Shown here: piece by piece, positions 1 through 9,656 of the stretch
Layout: each line of letters opens with the position of its first letter
Position numbering within the stretch: position 1 is the first letter of the stretch
DNA from: Armigeres subalbatus
Taxonomy: Eukaryota; Arthropoda; Insecta; Diptera; Culicidae
DNA: 64,000 bases
Assembly (NCBI RefSeq): GCF_024139115.2
Contig: NC_085140.1
Location: 31,793,806-31,857,805 of the forward strand
Direction of reading: 5' to 3'
Notes under the pieces: model-generated
What the model was told of the DNA's origin: nothing
Seen by the model: the letters and a program-made list of their open reading frames with translations, nothing else
Database searches by the model: none
Program-made: the position numbers and the translations under genes

Positions 1-70
1 CTTCTTCTTACTTCTTCCTACTTTTTTTTTGTTTTTTTTACTTTCATTTTACTTTGATCTTTTTCATCAG
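1..70. repeat. Pyrimidine-rich flank with a 24-bp direct repeat
   Basis: This is low-complexity T/C-rich DNA. Positions 42-65 recur exactly at 1423-1446, so the same 24-bp word sits just before the tandem array and just after the downstream SINE. CTTCTTACTTCTTCC-like words also occur on both sides. This suggests the array plus SINE lies within, or was duplicated together with, one pyrimidine-rich sequence. Confidence 0.6.
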
Positions 71-797
71 TGCGTGATCTCTCTTGTTTCGGACAGCAGA
101 ACGATCGCGTGGTCGGACGAAATATTGTGTTCTGCATTGCGCGGCCGGTAAAAAAATTAATCAGTTCAGTGCGTGATCTCTCTTGTTTCGGACAGCAGAA
201 CGATCGCGTGGTCGGACGAAATATTGTGTTCTGCATTGCGCGGCCGGTAATAAAATTAATCAGTTCAGTGCGTGATCTCTCTTGTTTCGGACAGCAGAAC
301 GATCGCGTGGTCGGACGAATTATTGTGTTCTGCATTGCGCGGCCGGTAATAAAATAAAATTAATCAGTTCAGTGCGTGATCTCTCTTGTTTCGGACAGCA
401 GAACGATCGCGTGGTCGGACGAAATATTGTGTTCTGCATTGCGCGGCCGGTAATAAAATTAATCAGTTCAGTGCGTGATCTCTCTTGTTTCGGACAGCAG
501 AACGATCGCGTGGTCGGACGAAATATTGTGTTCTGCATTGCGCGGCCGGTAATAAAATAAAATTAATCAGTTCAGTGCGTGGTCTCTGTTGAGTCGGACA
601 GCGGCACGATCGCGAGGTCGGACGAAATATTGGGTTCTGCATTGCGCGGCCGGTAATAAAATAAAATTAATCAGTTCAGTGCGTGATCTCTCTTGTTTCG
701 GACAGCAGAACGATCGCGTGGACGGACGAAATATTGGGTTCTGCATTGCGCGGCCGGTAATAAAATTAATCAGTTCAGTGCGTGATCTCTCTTGTTT
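71..797. repeat. Tandem array of eight ~100-bp units
   Basis: Units begin with TGCGTGATCT at 71, 170, 269, 373, 472, 576, 680 and 779; the last is cut off near 797. Spacing is either 99 or 104 bp. The 5-bp difference comes from one extra ATAAA in the A/T-rich linker. Each unit has a G/C-rich core (CGATCGCG, GCGCGGCCGG) and is preceded by TTCAGT, which holds the arthropod initiator word TCAGT. The sixth unit is the most diverged. The array could be promoter monomers of a LINE 5' UTR, as LINE A follows downstream, but a SINE and unassigned sequence lie between, so that link is inference. Confidence 0.9.
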
Positions 798-798
798 C

Positions 799-1420
799 GA
801 AGAGGGCTTGGTAGTTAAGAGGCTACTGCTTCTGCATCATATGCAGGAGGTCGTGGGTGCAATCCCAGGTCCGTTCCATTCTCCTACTTTGTATCTTTCT
901 CTTTATTTCTCATGTTCTAGCAATCGCTAGAACTGGAAATGGACTTCCATACCGTTTCCATTACTATTACTATACCTTCAACTTGAGTATTCTAACAGTA
1001 ATCTGCTAGAATTGGAAATGAACTATAGAGCTCGTTTCCTACATCCAATTAGAAATTCCATCAGTTATCTTCTCCTATCTATCACAATGGCAGCTCGTTA
1101 ACCAAGACGGACCTCTGCCTCTCCAACCTAACCCAAAAATTCCAACAAATTCCGCATGAACTCGTGGCAAGTGCAGAGGTATATTCGGCTTGCAGTGGGC
1201 GAGTGATTGCATCATCATTTCCTCCCCCTTCCCTACATTGACTTGCATTCTGACGTGGCAGGCGCCAGTATGACCTAACAAATGAGATCACCAGTACTTG
1301 CACATTGAAGATGTGTGCTAGTCCCAAGCAAACATCTGTTGGTTCCCTGTGCAAGAACAGCTGATCTGGTCATAATGGAGTAGCAACTACGAAACGAGTC
1401 AATCAAGCTCAAGCTCAAGC
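799..1420 (+). mobile_element. tRNA-related SINE (Gecko-like? uncertain)
   Basis: The first ~70 bases resemble a degenerate tRNA. An A-box-like stretch starts near 809 (TTGGTAGTTAAGAGG), an anticodon-arm-like hairpin lies around 828-850, and a B-box-like GGGTGCAATCCC is at 855-866. A non-tRNA body follows, and the element appears to end in a short TCAAGC repeat at 1401-1420. The insertion interrupts the eighth tandem unit. Aedes is known to have tRNA-related SINE families, including Feilai and Gecko; assignment to Gecko is a guess. No clean target-site duplication was found. Confidence 0.5.
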
Positions 1421-1918
1421 TTTTTCATTTTACTTTGATCTTTTTCTTCCTTTTTGCCTTCTTACTTCTTCCTTTCTTTGTTTTTTCTCCTTCCCTTTTC
1501 TTTCTTCTTTCTTCCTACATTATTACTGGCTTTTTTATCTTTATTTAAGAGATTTTCGGCCCTTGACCGGTTCATCTCTTTCTTCCGACATCATCGGGAT
1601 TGTTTACACACCGCCTCGGCACCTTGTGTTAAAATTTACTGTGTTACGTTGCTCTTATAAAGTCGTGTTTTGCTTCTAATTGTAACCATTAGTGTTGTGT
1701 ATAACAGTCAAGTTGAGGATTGCTCACAAAAAGTGATATGGGCACTGACGACATCCAAGCTTTTCGGTTGGTTGCTAAAAACAGGGACGTTACTACATTG
1801 TCCTTTATGTCTTTTTAAATTGGAATGAGTACCTGAAGCCCAAAGCACTCTCTTCAACAACAAAGCCGAAAGGAATCGTATTCCGAGAATTCTCTGGCGA
1901 CAGCTCGAATTCATTTTT
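1421..1918. other. Non-coding spacer before LINE A
   Basis: The first part (1421-1530) is pyrimidine rich and repeats words from the window start. A short LINE 3' tail lies at 1531-1580 and is listed separately. No coding signal is visible in the rest, which may be the 5' untranslated part of LINE A. Confidence 0.4.
1531..1580 (-). mobile_element. LINE/SINE 3' tail with terminal hairpin
   Basis: Read on the minus strand, an AGAGAT...ATCTCT stem encloses a GAACCGG/GGCCGAAA core, followed by AATAAA and an A-rich end. Similar tails occur at 8541-8894 (plus strand), 19424-19475 and 22763-22822 (minus strand). The shared pattern is a stem of GAGAC/GTCTC type, then TAATAAAGATA or similar, then A-rich sequence. 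It is probably a strongly 5'-truncated copy of a family that uses a 3' stem-loop. Confidence 0.6.
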
Positions 1919-2905
1919 TTGGCGACCAAGACTTCCATCAGCATCCAACGATCCGCTGAACATCCCAGTGGAAGCAGAAATGGTGATGATAGAGTAAATC
2001 AACCATCTACTGTTGACGGATCACCGGGATGCAAACTTGCCTATAGCCCCAAGGAAGCCTCATATCCTCTCAACACAGTCGAGCCGATCCCGTTAGCGTC
2101 CTGCAGCCGTCCCGGTCCTGTGTTTGAGCTTGGTAACTGGGGCTTCCGAACTCTTCATCCAGGCAAGTATCATGCTTCTACGAACCATTCGCTTCCTGAT
2201 TCGCTTCTCGATTTTAGTCGCCTCACGTCGATAACACAATCAACTTCTTCAAAACTACGGATTCCGCGACGCCTGCCTGACAAAAGTCAAGAGCTACATG
2301 GATGTTGCTACTCTCCAAATTCGTGTTCTACATATGTGGAGCAGATGCCGGGGCGCAAATTTGCCACATGCATTAAGGGAGCCCCTATTCCTCTCACCGC
2401 AGTCGTGCTCTTCCCGCCAGCGATCTGCAGCCGTCCCGGTCCTGTGTGTGAGCTGGAAGATGGGGTCTTCCGAAATCAATCTGCAGGCAAGTACCACTCC
2501 ACTGCGAGCAATGCGCTTTATCAATCTCCTTTCGTCTCAATTTCGAGACTTCTCTCCCGATTTCTCAATTTCCGACGAGTGCCAGCATCCACCGAGAGCA
2601 ACAGAGGCAGCTCTCCGAAAGACGGTCTCGCAGACGCGCCAAATCGCTCTCCATCACTGACACTATCTAGCTCTTCAGTTATTAGGACGTGGGACGCCCT
2701 CTTATCACAAGCTTCATGGAAGACTCTAACCCTCTCGACACAGTCGTGCCCATCCCGTCAACGTTCATCAGCCATCCTGGCCCTGAGGTTGAGTTTAAGG
2801 AAGGAGTCTTCCAAAATCCATTATCAGGGGAGTACCTTCAAGATCATCAATCAAACTCCCTTTCTAGTGCATTGTTCAATGGCTCTCAGTCAACGGACTG
2901 CGTGA
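1919..2905 (+). pseudogene. N-terminal region of LINE A with internal repeats
   Basis: This open frame of 328 codons lies upstream of the endonuclease. It contains at least two copies of a module reading SRPGPV.EL...FR....GKYH. The first copy is near 2107-2175 and the second near 2431-2500. A third, diverged copy (SHPGPEVEF.EGVFQ....GEY) is near 2770-2835, but in the other frame, just before the endonuclease. Spacing is about 330-350 nt, so the modules look like tandem duplications that later frameshifted. I do not recognise the domain. It may be LINE ORF1 material or an N-terminal extension of ORF2. The start codon at 1919 is only the first available ATG. Confidence 0.55.
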
Positions 2906-3634
2906 ACAGGATCGTCGCAGTAGAGGACGCCACTGCAAGTGATTCCCGCTACCTGGACGTCTATTACCAAAACGTCAGGGGTCTGCATACTAAGACAACC
3001 GTTTTGAAGTTACGACTCTCATCCTGCGATTACGATGTTGTTGTGCTATCAGAAACTTGGCTCAAATCCGATATTTTTAATTCGGAGCTTTCATCGGACT
3101 ACTCCATTTTTCGTTGCGACCGTAGCGAGTTTACCAGTGGTCTTTCTAGAGGCGGTGGCGTATTGGTTGCAGTCAAACGTGAATTGCAATGTACTGAAGT
3201 GTCCCTATCTGATTGATGTGCCCTTGAACAAGTCGCAGTTACACTGAAACTCCCTCATAACTCTCTGCATATTTTCGGCATCTATCTTCGCCCGAATCCG
3301 ATTACGAGCTTTATACTGTACGGCAATGCAAAGCGTAATTGATAAATCATTCGTTAATGACGTTTTACTGCTGCTTGGAGATTATAATCTCCCTCATCTT
3401 CAATGGATCTTCGACGACATCAACGGATATCTGGCAATTAGCGCATCTAGCGAGCAAGAAATTTCCCTTAGCGAAGCCATCTCGACATGTGGTTTGGTGC
3501 AAATCAACCCCTTCGTTAACCGTAGCAATTGGCTGCTCTACTTGGTTTTCACAAATGCTTCTGACAACATGGACATCTCTCAGCCCGTTCTGCCGCTCAT
3601 ACCAATCGACGAGCACCATCCACCGGTAGTGTAA
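2689..3634 (+). pseudogene. LINE A endonuclease (APE-like) domain, broken
   Basis: An apurinic-like endonuclease normally nicks the target DNA for target-primed reverse transcription. The block begins around 2960 with YYQNVRGL and continues with VVVLSETWL and SRGGGVLVAV. After an in-frame TGA at 3214-3216 and a 1-nt frameshift near 3320, it resumes with LLLLGDYNLP, which carries the conserved GD.N motif. The final catalytic SDH-like motif is degraded to DEHHP near 3613-3627, and a TAA follows at 3632-3634. All three changes argue against activity. The upstream part of this frame holds the third SRPGP-like repeat. Confidence 0.8.
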
Positions 3635-3688
3635 CATATCGACACCTGCTGCCTCATACCACGTTATTCTGACCAGGAACCGGATCCC

Positions 3689-4554
3689 ATGGATTACGAC
3701 TTTCGGCGGTGCGATTTCACTTCACTTAATACAGCGCTTTCTGCGGTTGACTGGAGCCGTCATTTCCATAGGCACTCAGTAGATGCTAACATACTGCTGT
3801 TTTACGACAAGCTGTATAAAATATTGCAATTAATAGCTCCTCGCCGTCGTCGCATTAATCGATGTGTTAATAACAAGCCTTGGTGGAATGCTCAACTCAG
3901 AAACCTGCGCAACAGATTGAGGAAGCAACGCAAACAGTACATCGCACTGACGGGAACAAAGTTTCCTTCCATCAGGTAGATGCCAGATACCGAAGATATA
4001 TGAACGACCTCCAATCAAATCTTAAAAATAATCCGTCCAGTTTTGGAGATTTATCAAATCGCAAAAGACGACTAATCAAGTTCCGAATAATGTTATTTAT
4101 GGCGACACTACAGCTACCACATCTGATGAAGCTGCAAACCTCTTCGCCGACTTTTTTCAGAGTGTGTTCAATGTCAACTCTCCGCAAACTCACCCAGGTA
4201 GTTTTTCGAATGTTCTACCGCACGCCCTTTCTGTTCTCCGACCTAGAAGTGTTGAAAGCTCTTCGCGATTTAGATGCTTCAAAAGGTGCCGGAGTGGATG
4301 GCCTAACACCTTTCCTGCTGAAACACTGTGCTGAATCATTAGCGGCTCCACTAACACTAGTTTTCAACAGATCGTTAAGTGAAAAAACGTTCCCTGGACT
4401 ATGGAAAACAGCAACGAGGATTCCAATTCACAAATCTGGAAGTTTGCGCAAAGTTAATAACTACCGTGGAGTTTCCATTTTTTGTTGTGTTGGAAAACTT
4501 CTTGAATCATTAGTTCATAAACTTTTGTTATCTGCTGTTAAACCATTTATTTCA
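3689..4554 (+). pseudogene. LINE A linker and N-terminal reverse transcriptase
   Basis: The linker carries a basic stretch and the block NNKPWWNAQLRNLRNRL at about 3865-3920, typical of the region between EN and RT in Jockey-type LINEs. The RT fingers follow after frameshifts: ASKGAGVDGLTPFLLKHC near 4278-4327, then FPGLWKTATRIPIHK near 4390-4435, then NNYRGVSI near 4457-4480. The frame reaches the target-site duplication at 4544-4554, where the palindromic element sits. At least two frameshifts occur between 3960 and 4200. Confidence 0.8.
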
Positions 4555-4808
4555 CGGAAAAATATATTAAGCTCTTTTAGTGGAATGTATTAAACCGTCT
4601 AAGACGAATTAAGTACTGTCCATTTAATCCCACCAGTTAATTTTCGTTATCTTTGCAGATACGTATTTCGACCACAACTGTGCCACGAAGTCGAGTCAAG
4701 TACGAGACACTGAAGACGACCACACAGTTGTGGTCGAAATACGTATCTGGAAAGGTAACGAAAATTAACTGGTGGAATTAAATGGACAGTACTTAATTCG
4801 TCTTAGAT
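4555..4808. mobile_element. Palindromic (foldback) element inside LINE A
   Basis: Inverted arms of roughly 80 bp start at about 4600 (TAAGACGAATTAAGTACTGT) and end at about 4806 (ACAGTACTTAATTCGTCTTA). They flank a short centre around 4680-4715 and share CAGTTGTGGTCGAAATACG-type inner sequence. The insert is bounded by the direct repeat CATTTATTTCA at 4544-4554 and 4809-4819. Excision at the repeat restores the LINE A frame. An 11-bp duplication is unusual for a simple MITE. A related copy lies at 15600-15693. Confidence 0.8.
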
Positions 4809-4856
4809 CATTTATTTCAATTCATCAGCACGGTTTTCTTCCTCAACGCTCTAGTA

Positions 4857-7800
4857 CAGCGGTTCTCAACCTGGGGTACATGTACCCCTGGGGGTACCTT
4901 CGTTGGTCCCAGGGGGTACCTCGGACACAAAGGCGTAATGGCGGATGTATTACAGTTTCAATAAAACTTATTGATAAAGTTTTTATAATTTTTATTCTAT
5001 GAACGATGTACGATTAGTATATCAAAGACTTCTGAATCCTGCCCACTCCAACCAGCATAGTTTATGAAGGGATGGCACATTGTATGGGACAAAAGATCAA
5101 AAGGGAAGGACGTCAAATTAATTGATAATTTTCAGTGAAATCTACCAGATCGGGACAAAATGATGTATAATAATTTTAAGGTTCGGAAGTCTATATTTTA
5201 AAGACATGAAAGCAACAAAAAGTTCAGTAGCTTCGTTGCAAGAGGCTTGGAGGCCTCCTTTCAAGAAGCTCGGAAGCCTCCTTTCAAGAGGCTTGGAAGC
5301 CTCCTTTCAAGAGGCTGGGAAGCCTCCTTTCAAGAGCTCAGAGCCTCCTTTCAAAGAAGGCTCAGAAGCCTCCTTTCAAGAGGCTCAGGAAGCCTCCTTC
5401 AAGAGGCTCAGGAAGCCTCCTTTCAAGAGGCTCAGGAAGCCTCCTTTCAAGAGGCTCAGAAGCCTCCTTTCAAGAGGCCTCAAAGCCTCCTTTCAAGAGG
5501 CTCAGAAGCCTCCTTTCAAGAGGCTCAGAAGCCTCCTTTCAAGAGGCTCAGGAAGCCTCCTTTCAAGAGGCTCTGGAAGCCTCCTTTCAAGAGGCTCAGA
5601 AGCCTCCTTTCAAGAGGCTCAGAGCCTCCTTTCAAGAGGCTCTGGAAGCCTCCTTTCAAGAGGCTGGAAGCCTCCTTTCAAGAGGCTCAAGAGCCTCCTT
5701 TCAAGAGGCTCAAGCCTCCTTCAAGAGGCTCGGAAGCCTCCTTTCAAGAGCTCAGGAAGCCTCCTTTCAAGAGGCTCAGAAGCCTCCTTTCAAGAGCTCA
5801 GAGCCTCCTTTCAAGAGCTCAGGAAGCCTCCTTTCAAGAAGGCTCAGAAGCCTCCTTTCAAGAGGCTCAAGCCTCCTTTCAAGAGGCCTGAGAGCCTCCT
5901 TTCAAGAGGCTCAGAGCCTCCTTTCAAGAGGCTCAGGAAGCCTCCTTTCAAGAGGCTCAGGAAGCCTCCTTTCAAGAGGCTCAGAGCCTCCTCCTTTCAA
6001 GAGAGCTCAGAAGCCTCCTTTCAAGAGGCTCGGAAGCCTCCTTTCAAGAGGCCTGAAGCCTCCTTTCAAGAGGCTAGGAAGCCTCCTTTCAAGAGGCTCA
6101 GAAGCCTCCTTTCAAGAGGCTCAGAGCCTCCTTTCAAGAGGCCTGGAAGCCTCCTTTCAAGAGCTCAGGCCTCCTTTCAAGAGGCTCAAGCCTCCTTTCA
6201 AGAGGCTCAGGCCTCCTCCTTTCAAGAGGCTCAGAAGCCTCCTTTCAAGAGGCTCAAGCCTCCTTTCAAGAGGGCTCTGGAAGCCTCCTTTCAAGAGGCT
6301 CAAGCCTCCTTTCAAGAGGCTCAGAAGCCTCCTTTCAAGAGGCCTGGAAGCCTCCTTTCAAGAGGCTCAGAAGCCTCCTTTCAAGAGGCTCAGAAGCCTC
6401 CTTTCAAGAGGCTCAAGCCTCCTTTCAAGAGGCTCGAAGCCTCCTTTCAAGAGGCTCAGAAGCCTCCTTTCAAGAGGCTCAGAAGCCTCCTTTCAAGAGG
6501 CTCAAGCCTCCTTTCAAGAGGCTCAGGAAGCCTCCTTTCAAGAGGCTCAGAAGCCTCCTTTCAAGAGGCTCAGAGCCTCCTTTCAAGAGCTCAAGCCTCC
6601 TTTCAAGAGGCTCAGAGCCTCCTTTCAAGAGGCTCAGGAAGCCTCCTTTCAAGAGGGCTCAGGCCTCCTTTCAAGAGGCTCAGAAGCCTCCTTTCAAGAG
6701 GCTCAGAGCCTCCTTTCAAGAGCTCAGAAGCCTCCTTTCAAGAGGGCTCAGAAGCCTCCTTTCAAGAGGCTCAGAAGCCTCCTTTCAAGAGCTCGGAAGC
6801 CTCCTTTCAAGAGGCTCAGAAGCCTCCTTTCAAGAGGCCTCCAGCCTCCTTTCAAGAGGCTCAGGAAGCCTCCTTTCAAGAGGCTCAAGCCTCCTTTCAA
6901 GAGGCTCAGAAGCCTCCTTTCAAGAGCTCAGAAGCCTCCTTTCAAGAGCTCAGAGCCTCCTTTCAAGAGAACTCAGAGCCTCCTTTCAAGAGGCTCAGGC
7001 CTCCTTTCAAGAGGCTCAGAAGCCTCCTTTCAAGAGGCTCGGAAGCCTCCTTTCAAGAGGCTCAGGCTTCCTTCAAGAGGCCTCAAGCCTCCTTTCAAGA
7101 GGCTCAGAGCCTCCTTTCAAGAGGCCTGGAAGCCTCCTTTCAAGAGGTTCAGGAAGCCTCCTTTCAAGAGGCTCAGGCTTCCTTTCAAGAGGCTCAGGAA
7201 GCCTCCCTTTCAAGAGGCCCGGAAGCCTCCTTTCAAGAGGCTCAGAAGCCTCCTTTCAAGAGGCTCAGGAAGCCTCCTTTCAAGAGGCTCAGAAGCCTCC
7301 TTTCAAGAGGCTCAGAGCCTCCTTTCAAGAGGCTCGGAAGCCTCCTTTCAAGAGGCTGGAAGCCTCCTTCAAGAGGCCTGGAAGCCTCCTTTCAAGAGGC
7401 TCAGGAAGCCTCCTTTCAAGAGGCTCAAGCCTCCTTTCAAGAGGCTCAGGCCTCCTTTCAAGAGGCTCGGAAGCCTCCTTTCAAGAGGCTCAGAAGCCTC
7501 CTTTCAAGAGGCTCAGAAGCCTCCTTTCAAGAGGCTCAGAGCCTCCTTTCAAGAGGCTCAGAAGCCTCCTTTCAAGAGGCTCAGAAGCCTCCTTTCAAGA
7601 GGAAGCTCAGAAGCCTCCTTTCAAGAGGCCTGGAAGCCTCCTTTCAAGAGAGCTCAGAAGCCTCCTTTCAAGAGGCTCAAGCCTCCTTTCAAGAGGCCTG
7701 GAAGCCTCCTTTCAAGAGGCTCAGAGCCTCCTTTCAGAGCTCAAGCCTCCTTTCAAGAGGCTCGGAAGCCTCCTTTCAAGAGACTCGGAAGCCTCCTTTC

Positions 7801-8080
7801 AAGAGGCTCGGAAGCCTCCTTTCAAGAGGCTCGGAAGCCTCCTTTCAAGAGACTCGGAAGCCTTGTTTTAAGAGGCTCGGAAGCCTCCTTTCAAGAGGCT
7901 CTGAAGCTTCTAAAATTTCCGAAATTTCCTCTTTCTTGTAACTTGATGTATAAACTTAATTGTAATTGGAAAGTTTCAGGACCGTTTTTCATATAACTTA
8001 TAAGTTGAAGTTGAGGGGGTACCTCAAAGAATGCAAAAGTTCGAAGGGGTACCTTCCAGAGGAAAGGTTGAGAACCGCTA
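4857..8080. mobile_element. hAT-type non-autonomous element carrying a minisatellite
   Basis: The left end CAGCGGTTCTCAACC (4857-4871) and the right end GGTTGAGAACCGCTA (8066-8080) are terminal inverted repeats that differ at one base. They are flanked by the perfect 8-bp duplication CTCTAGTA at 4849-4856 and 8081-8088. An 8-bp target and CAG-type ends are the hallmarks of hAT elements. GGGGTAC-rich subterminal sequence is present at both ends. Joining the two copies of the duplication restores the LINE A reading frame. No transposase is seen; 2.7 of the 3.2 kb is a minisatellite. Confidence 0.9.
5228..7912. repeat. Hairpin minisatellite, ~22-24-bp units
   Basis: About 120 units of AAGCCTCCTTTCAAGAGGCT plus a variable 1-4-bp joint (CA, CAG, CGG, TGG). 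Each unit is self-complementary: GAGCCTC, loop CTTTCAA, GAGGCTC. Units vary mainly by small indels at the joint. A 911-codon frame runs across the array only because the unit has almost no stop trinucleotides. The array is wholly inside the hAT-type element, whose unique ends flank it at 4857-5227 and 7913-8080. Confidence 0.95.
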
Positions 8081-8536
8081 CTCTAGTACAACGAATCTTT
8101 TATGCTATTTTAATGCGTACTTACGCGAAGTCGAAAAGCGCAATCTGGTGGACTCCGTATACATAAATTTTTTGAAAGCTTTCGATATCGTACCTCACCA
8201 ACATGCCGTTGCAAAGTTACGCAACTTGGGTTTCCCAAAATGGATAGCAGATTGGATAATGTCATACCTGACTGGCAGAAAGGCTTTCGTTCGTGTTGAT
8301 GCCCTACGGTCTAGGTTTCAGCATTACCTCGGGTGTGCCCCAGGGCATCGTGCTGGGACCTTTACTGTTTATCCTGTATATCAATGACTTGACCAACTGC
8401 CTTACATCTGCGAAGCTTCGAAAAATTATCAGAGTAATTCACTTTATGCTGGATTGTGTTGCTCTGAAAACCGTTGGTGCGATGAAAACGGAATGAGCGT
8501 GAATGAGGCGAAATGTAGAGTTATCACCTTCTGCCG
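8081..8536 (+). pseudogene. LINE A reverse transcriptase palm, broken
   Basis: The frame continues after the hAT-type element with TTNLLCYFNAYLREVEKRN. It then shows FLKAFDIVPH (about 8169-8198), corresponding to the first catalytic-aspartate block, and SGVPQGIVLGPLLFILYINDL (about 8326-8388). A frameshift lies between them. The catalytic YADD box is destroyed: around 8445-8460 a small deletion turns it into YAG in one frame or FMLD in the other. NGMSVNEAKCRVITF follows in a shifted frame near 8492-8536. The block ends at the CCTTCTGCCG duplication. Confidence 0.8.
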
Positions 8537-8894
8537 CTTTTCGAGACGAGCCAGCCTCAGGCTGAAAGTCTCGATAATTCTTCTTCTTATTGGCCTTACA
8601 TCCCCACACTGGGACAGAGCCGCCTCGCAGATAAGTGTTCATTAAGCACTTCCACAGTTATTAACTGCGAGGTTTCTCAGCCAAGTTACCATTTTTGCAT
8701 TCGTATATCATGAGGCTAACACGATGATACTTTTATGCCCAGGAAAGTCGAGACAATTTCCAATCCGAAAATTGCCTAGACCGGCACCGGGAATCGAACC
8801 CAGCCACCCTCAGCATGGTCTTGCTTTGTAGCTGCGCGTCTTACCGCACGGCTAAGGAGGGCCCCTAAGTCTCGATAATAAAGACAAAAAAAAA
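8537..8894 (+). mobile_element. Truncated LINE 3' end with its own 10-bp duplication
   Basis: Outside the nested Feilai, only about 57 bases remain: a stem-loop (GAGACGAGCCAGCC / GGCTGAAAGTCTC), then AATAAAGAC and an A tract ending at 8894. It is flanked by CCTTCTGCCG at 8527-8536 and 8895-8904. The direct repeat plus terminal A tract identify it as a retroposed, extremely 5'-truncated copy inserted into LINE A. A Feilai SINE later split it at 8579. Confidence 0.85.
8579..8866 (-). mobile_element. Feilai-type tRNA-derived SINE
   Basis: On the minus strand it begins near 8866 with a tRNA-like head. The A box TTAGCCGTGCGG is complementary to 8844-8855 and the B box GGGTTCGATTCCC to 8789-8801. 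A body follows and ends in an AATAAGAAGAAGAA tail at about 8579-8592. It is flanked by the perfect 13-bp duplication AAGTCTCGATAAT at 8566-8578 and 8867-8879. The head and body match what I know of the Aedes Feilai family. The pol III promoter boxes look intact. Confidence 0.9.
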
Positions 8895-8904
8895 CCTTCT
8901 GCCG

Positions 8905-9085
8905 AATCATATCCCCAATAATGTACAGCTATACTTTTGCCGATGCTGCACTAGAGCGTGTTTCGTCGATTCGTGACTTGGGCGTTACAATGGACTCTAA
9001 ATTGCGGTTCAACGAACATATTTCTGCAATAACGGCGAAGGCATTCGCAGTTTTTTTATTTCTTCGTAGGATTTTCAGTAGAGAA
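8905..9085 (+). pseudogene. LINE A RT thumb fragment
   Basis: This resumes directly after the CCTTCTGCCG duplication. It contains ALERVSSIRDLGVTMDSKL and FNEHISAITAKAFAV (about 8950-9050), the conserved block after the palm in Jockey-type RTs. Similarity stops near 9080 and the rest of ORF2 and the 3' UTR are absent. Confidence 0.8.
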
Positions 9086-9656
9086 AGTAAGTCCTCAGAG
9101 CTCTTGGAGAAAGAATTTCCCAGAACTCCTGGAAATGGAAGAACCCAGATGGCTTGAAAAATCAGTTTCATAGAAAGCATGGAACATGAATGATCTAAAA
9201 AAAATGAGAAAAGGGGGAAAGACGGCTTTGGCAGGTTTTGTTCTATTATTGGCAGGGGGGTTTTTTTCCGATTTCGTTTATTTGGTAGGCTCAGGCGTGT
9301 ATAACACTTTACGGAGCCACGTTTCTTTGAGATATGTACAATCGACATAATCTTATTATTAAATTAGTAAGAGAGGGAAATAAGCCAACGTACTCGTGGT
9401 GACTCGAGGTTAGGTTTACAATGTTTAAAGATGGACGGGGATTAGGATTCGGGAATCAGGGAATTATCATAATCAAGGAATTTCAGCAGCTCATCCGGTC
9501 GTTTTGGCGTCGGGACGATGTGGTGTGTCGTCGTGCTCGAAGAATGGTTCGAATGGGAGCATCTTACGGACGGCCAGAGCTACGGCGCTCTTCGGGACAG
9601 AAAGACAGAGACAAAATAAAAAAAAAACTTTGAAGAAAAAGAAAAAAACAAAAGTA

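Larger units (their letters stand above)
1919..9090 (+). mobile_element. LINE A: degenerate Jockey-superfamily non-LTR retrotransposon with nested insertions
   Basis: Conserved blocks lie in order on the plus strand: endonuclease, linker, and reverse transcriptase fingers, palm and start of the thumb. Removing the inserted elements at 4555-4819, 4857-8088 and 8537-8904 reconnects the RT blocks. The element ends abruptly near 9080, inside the thumb, so its 3' end is lost. Multiple stops and frameshifts show that it is dead. The EN/RT style is Jockey superfamily (Jockey/CR1-like); the clade is not settled. No RNase H domain was seen. It is the oldest layer in this part of the window. Confidence 0.85.

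Noticed and set aside
71..797. CRISPR-like array
   Set aside because: Units are contiguous 99-104-bp tandem repeats without unique spacers, in a eukaryotic repeat setting.
5206..7941. 911-codon open frame
   Set aside because: It is produced by the hairpin minisatellite, whose unit has almost no stop trinucleotide. Amino acids follow the DNA unit through all frames and there is no codon bias or domain.
8789..8855. Functional tRNA gene
   Set aside because: A and B boxes are present but the cloverleaf is incomplete and continues into a Feilai body with a GAA tail and target duplication.
9090..9190. Continuation of LINE A past 9085
   Set aside because: The sequence no longer translates to thumb or C-terminal blocks in any frame; it resembles unrelated repeat flank.
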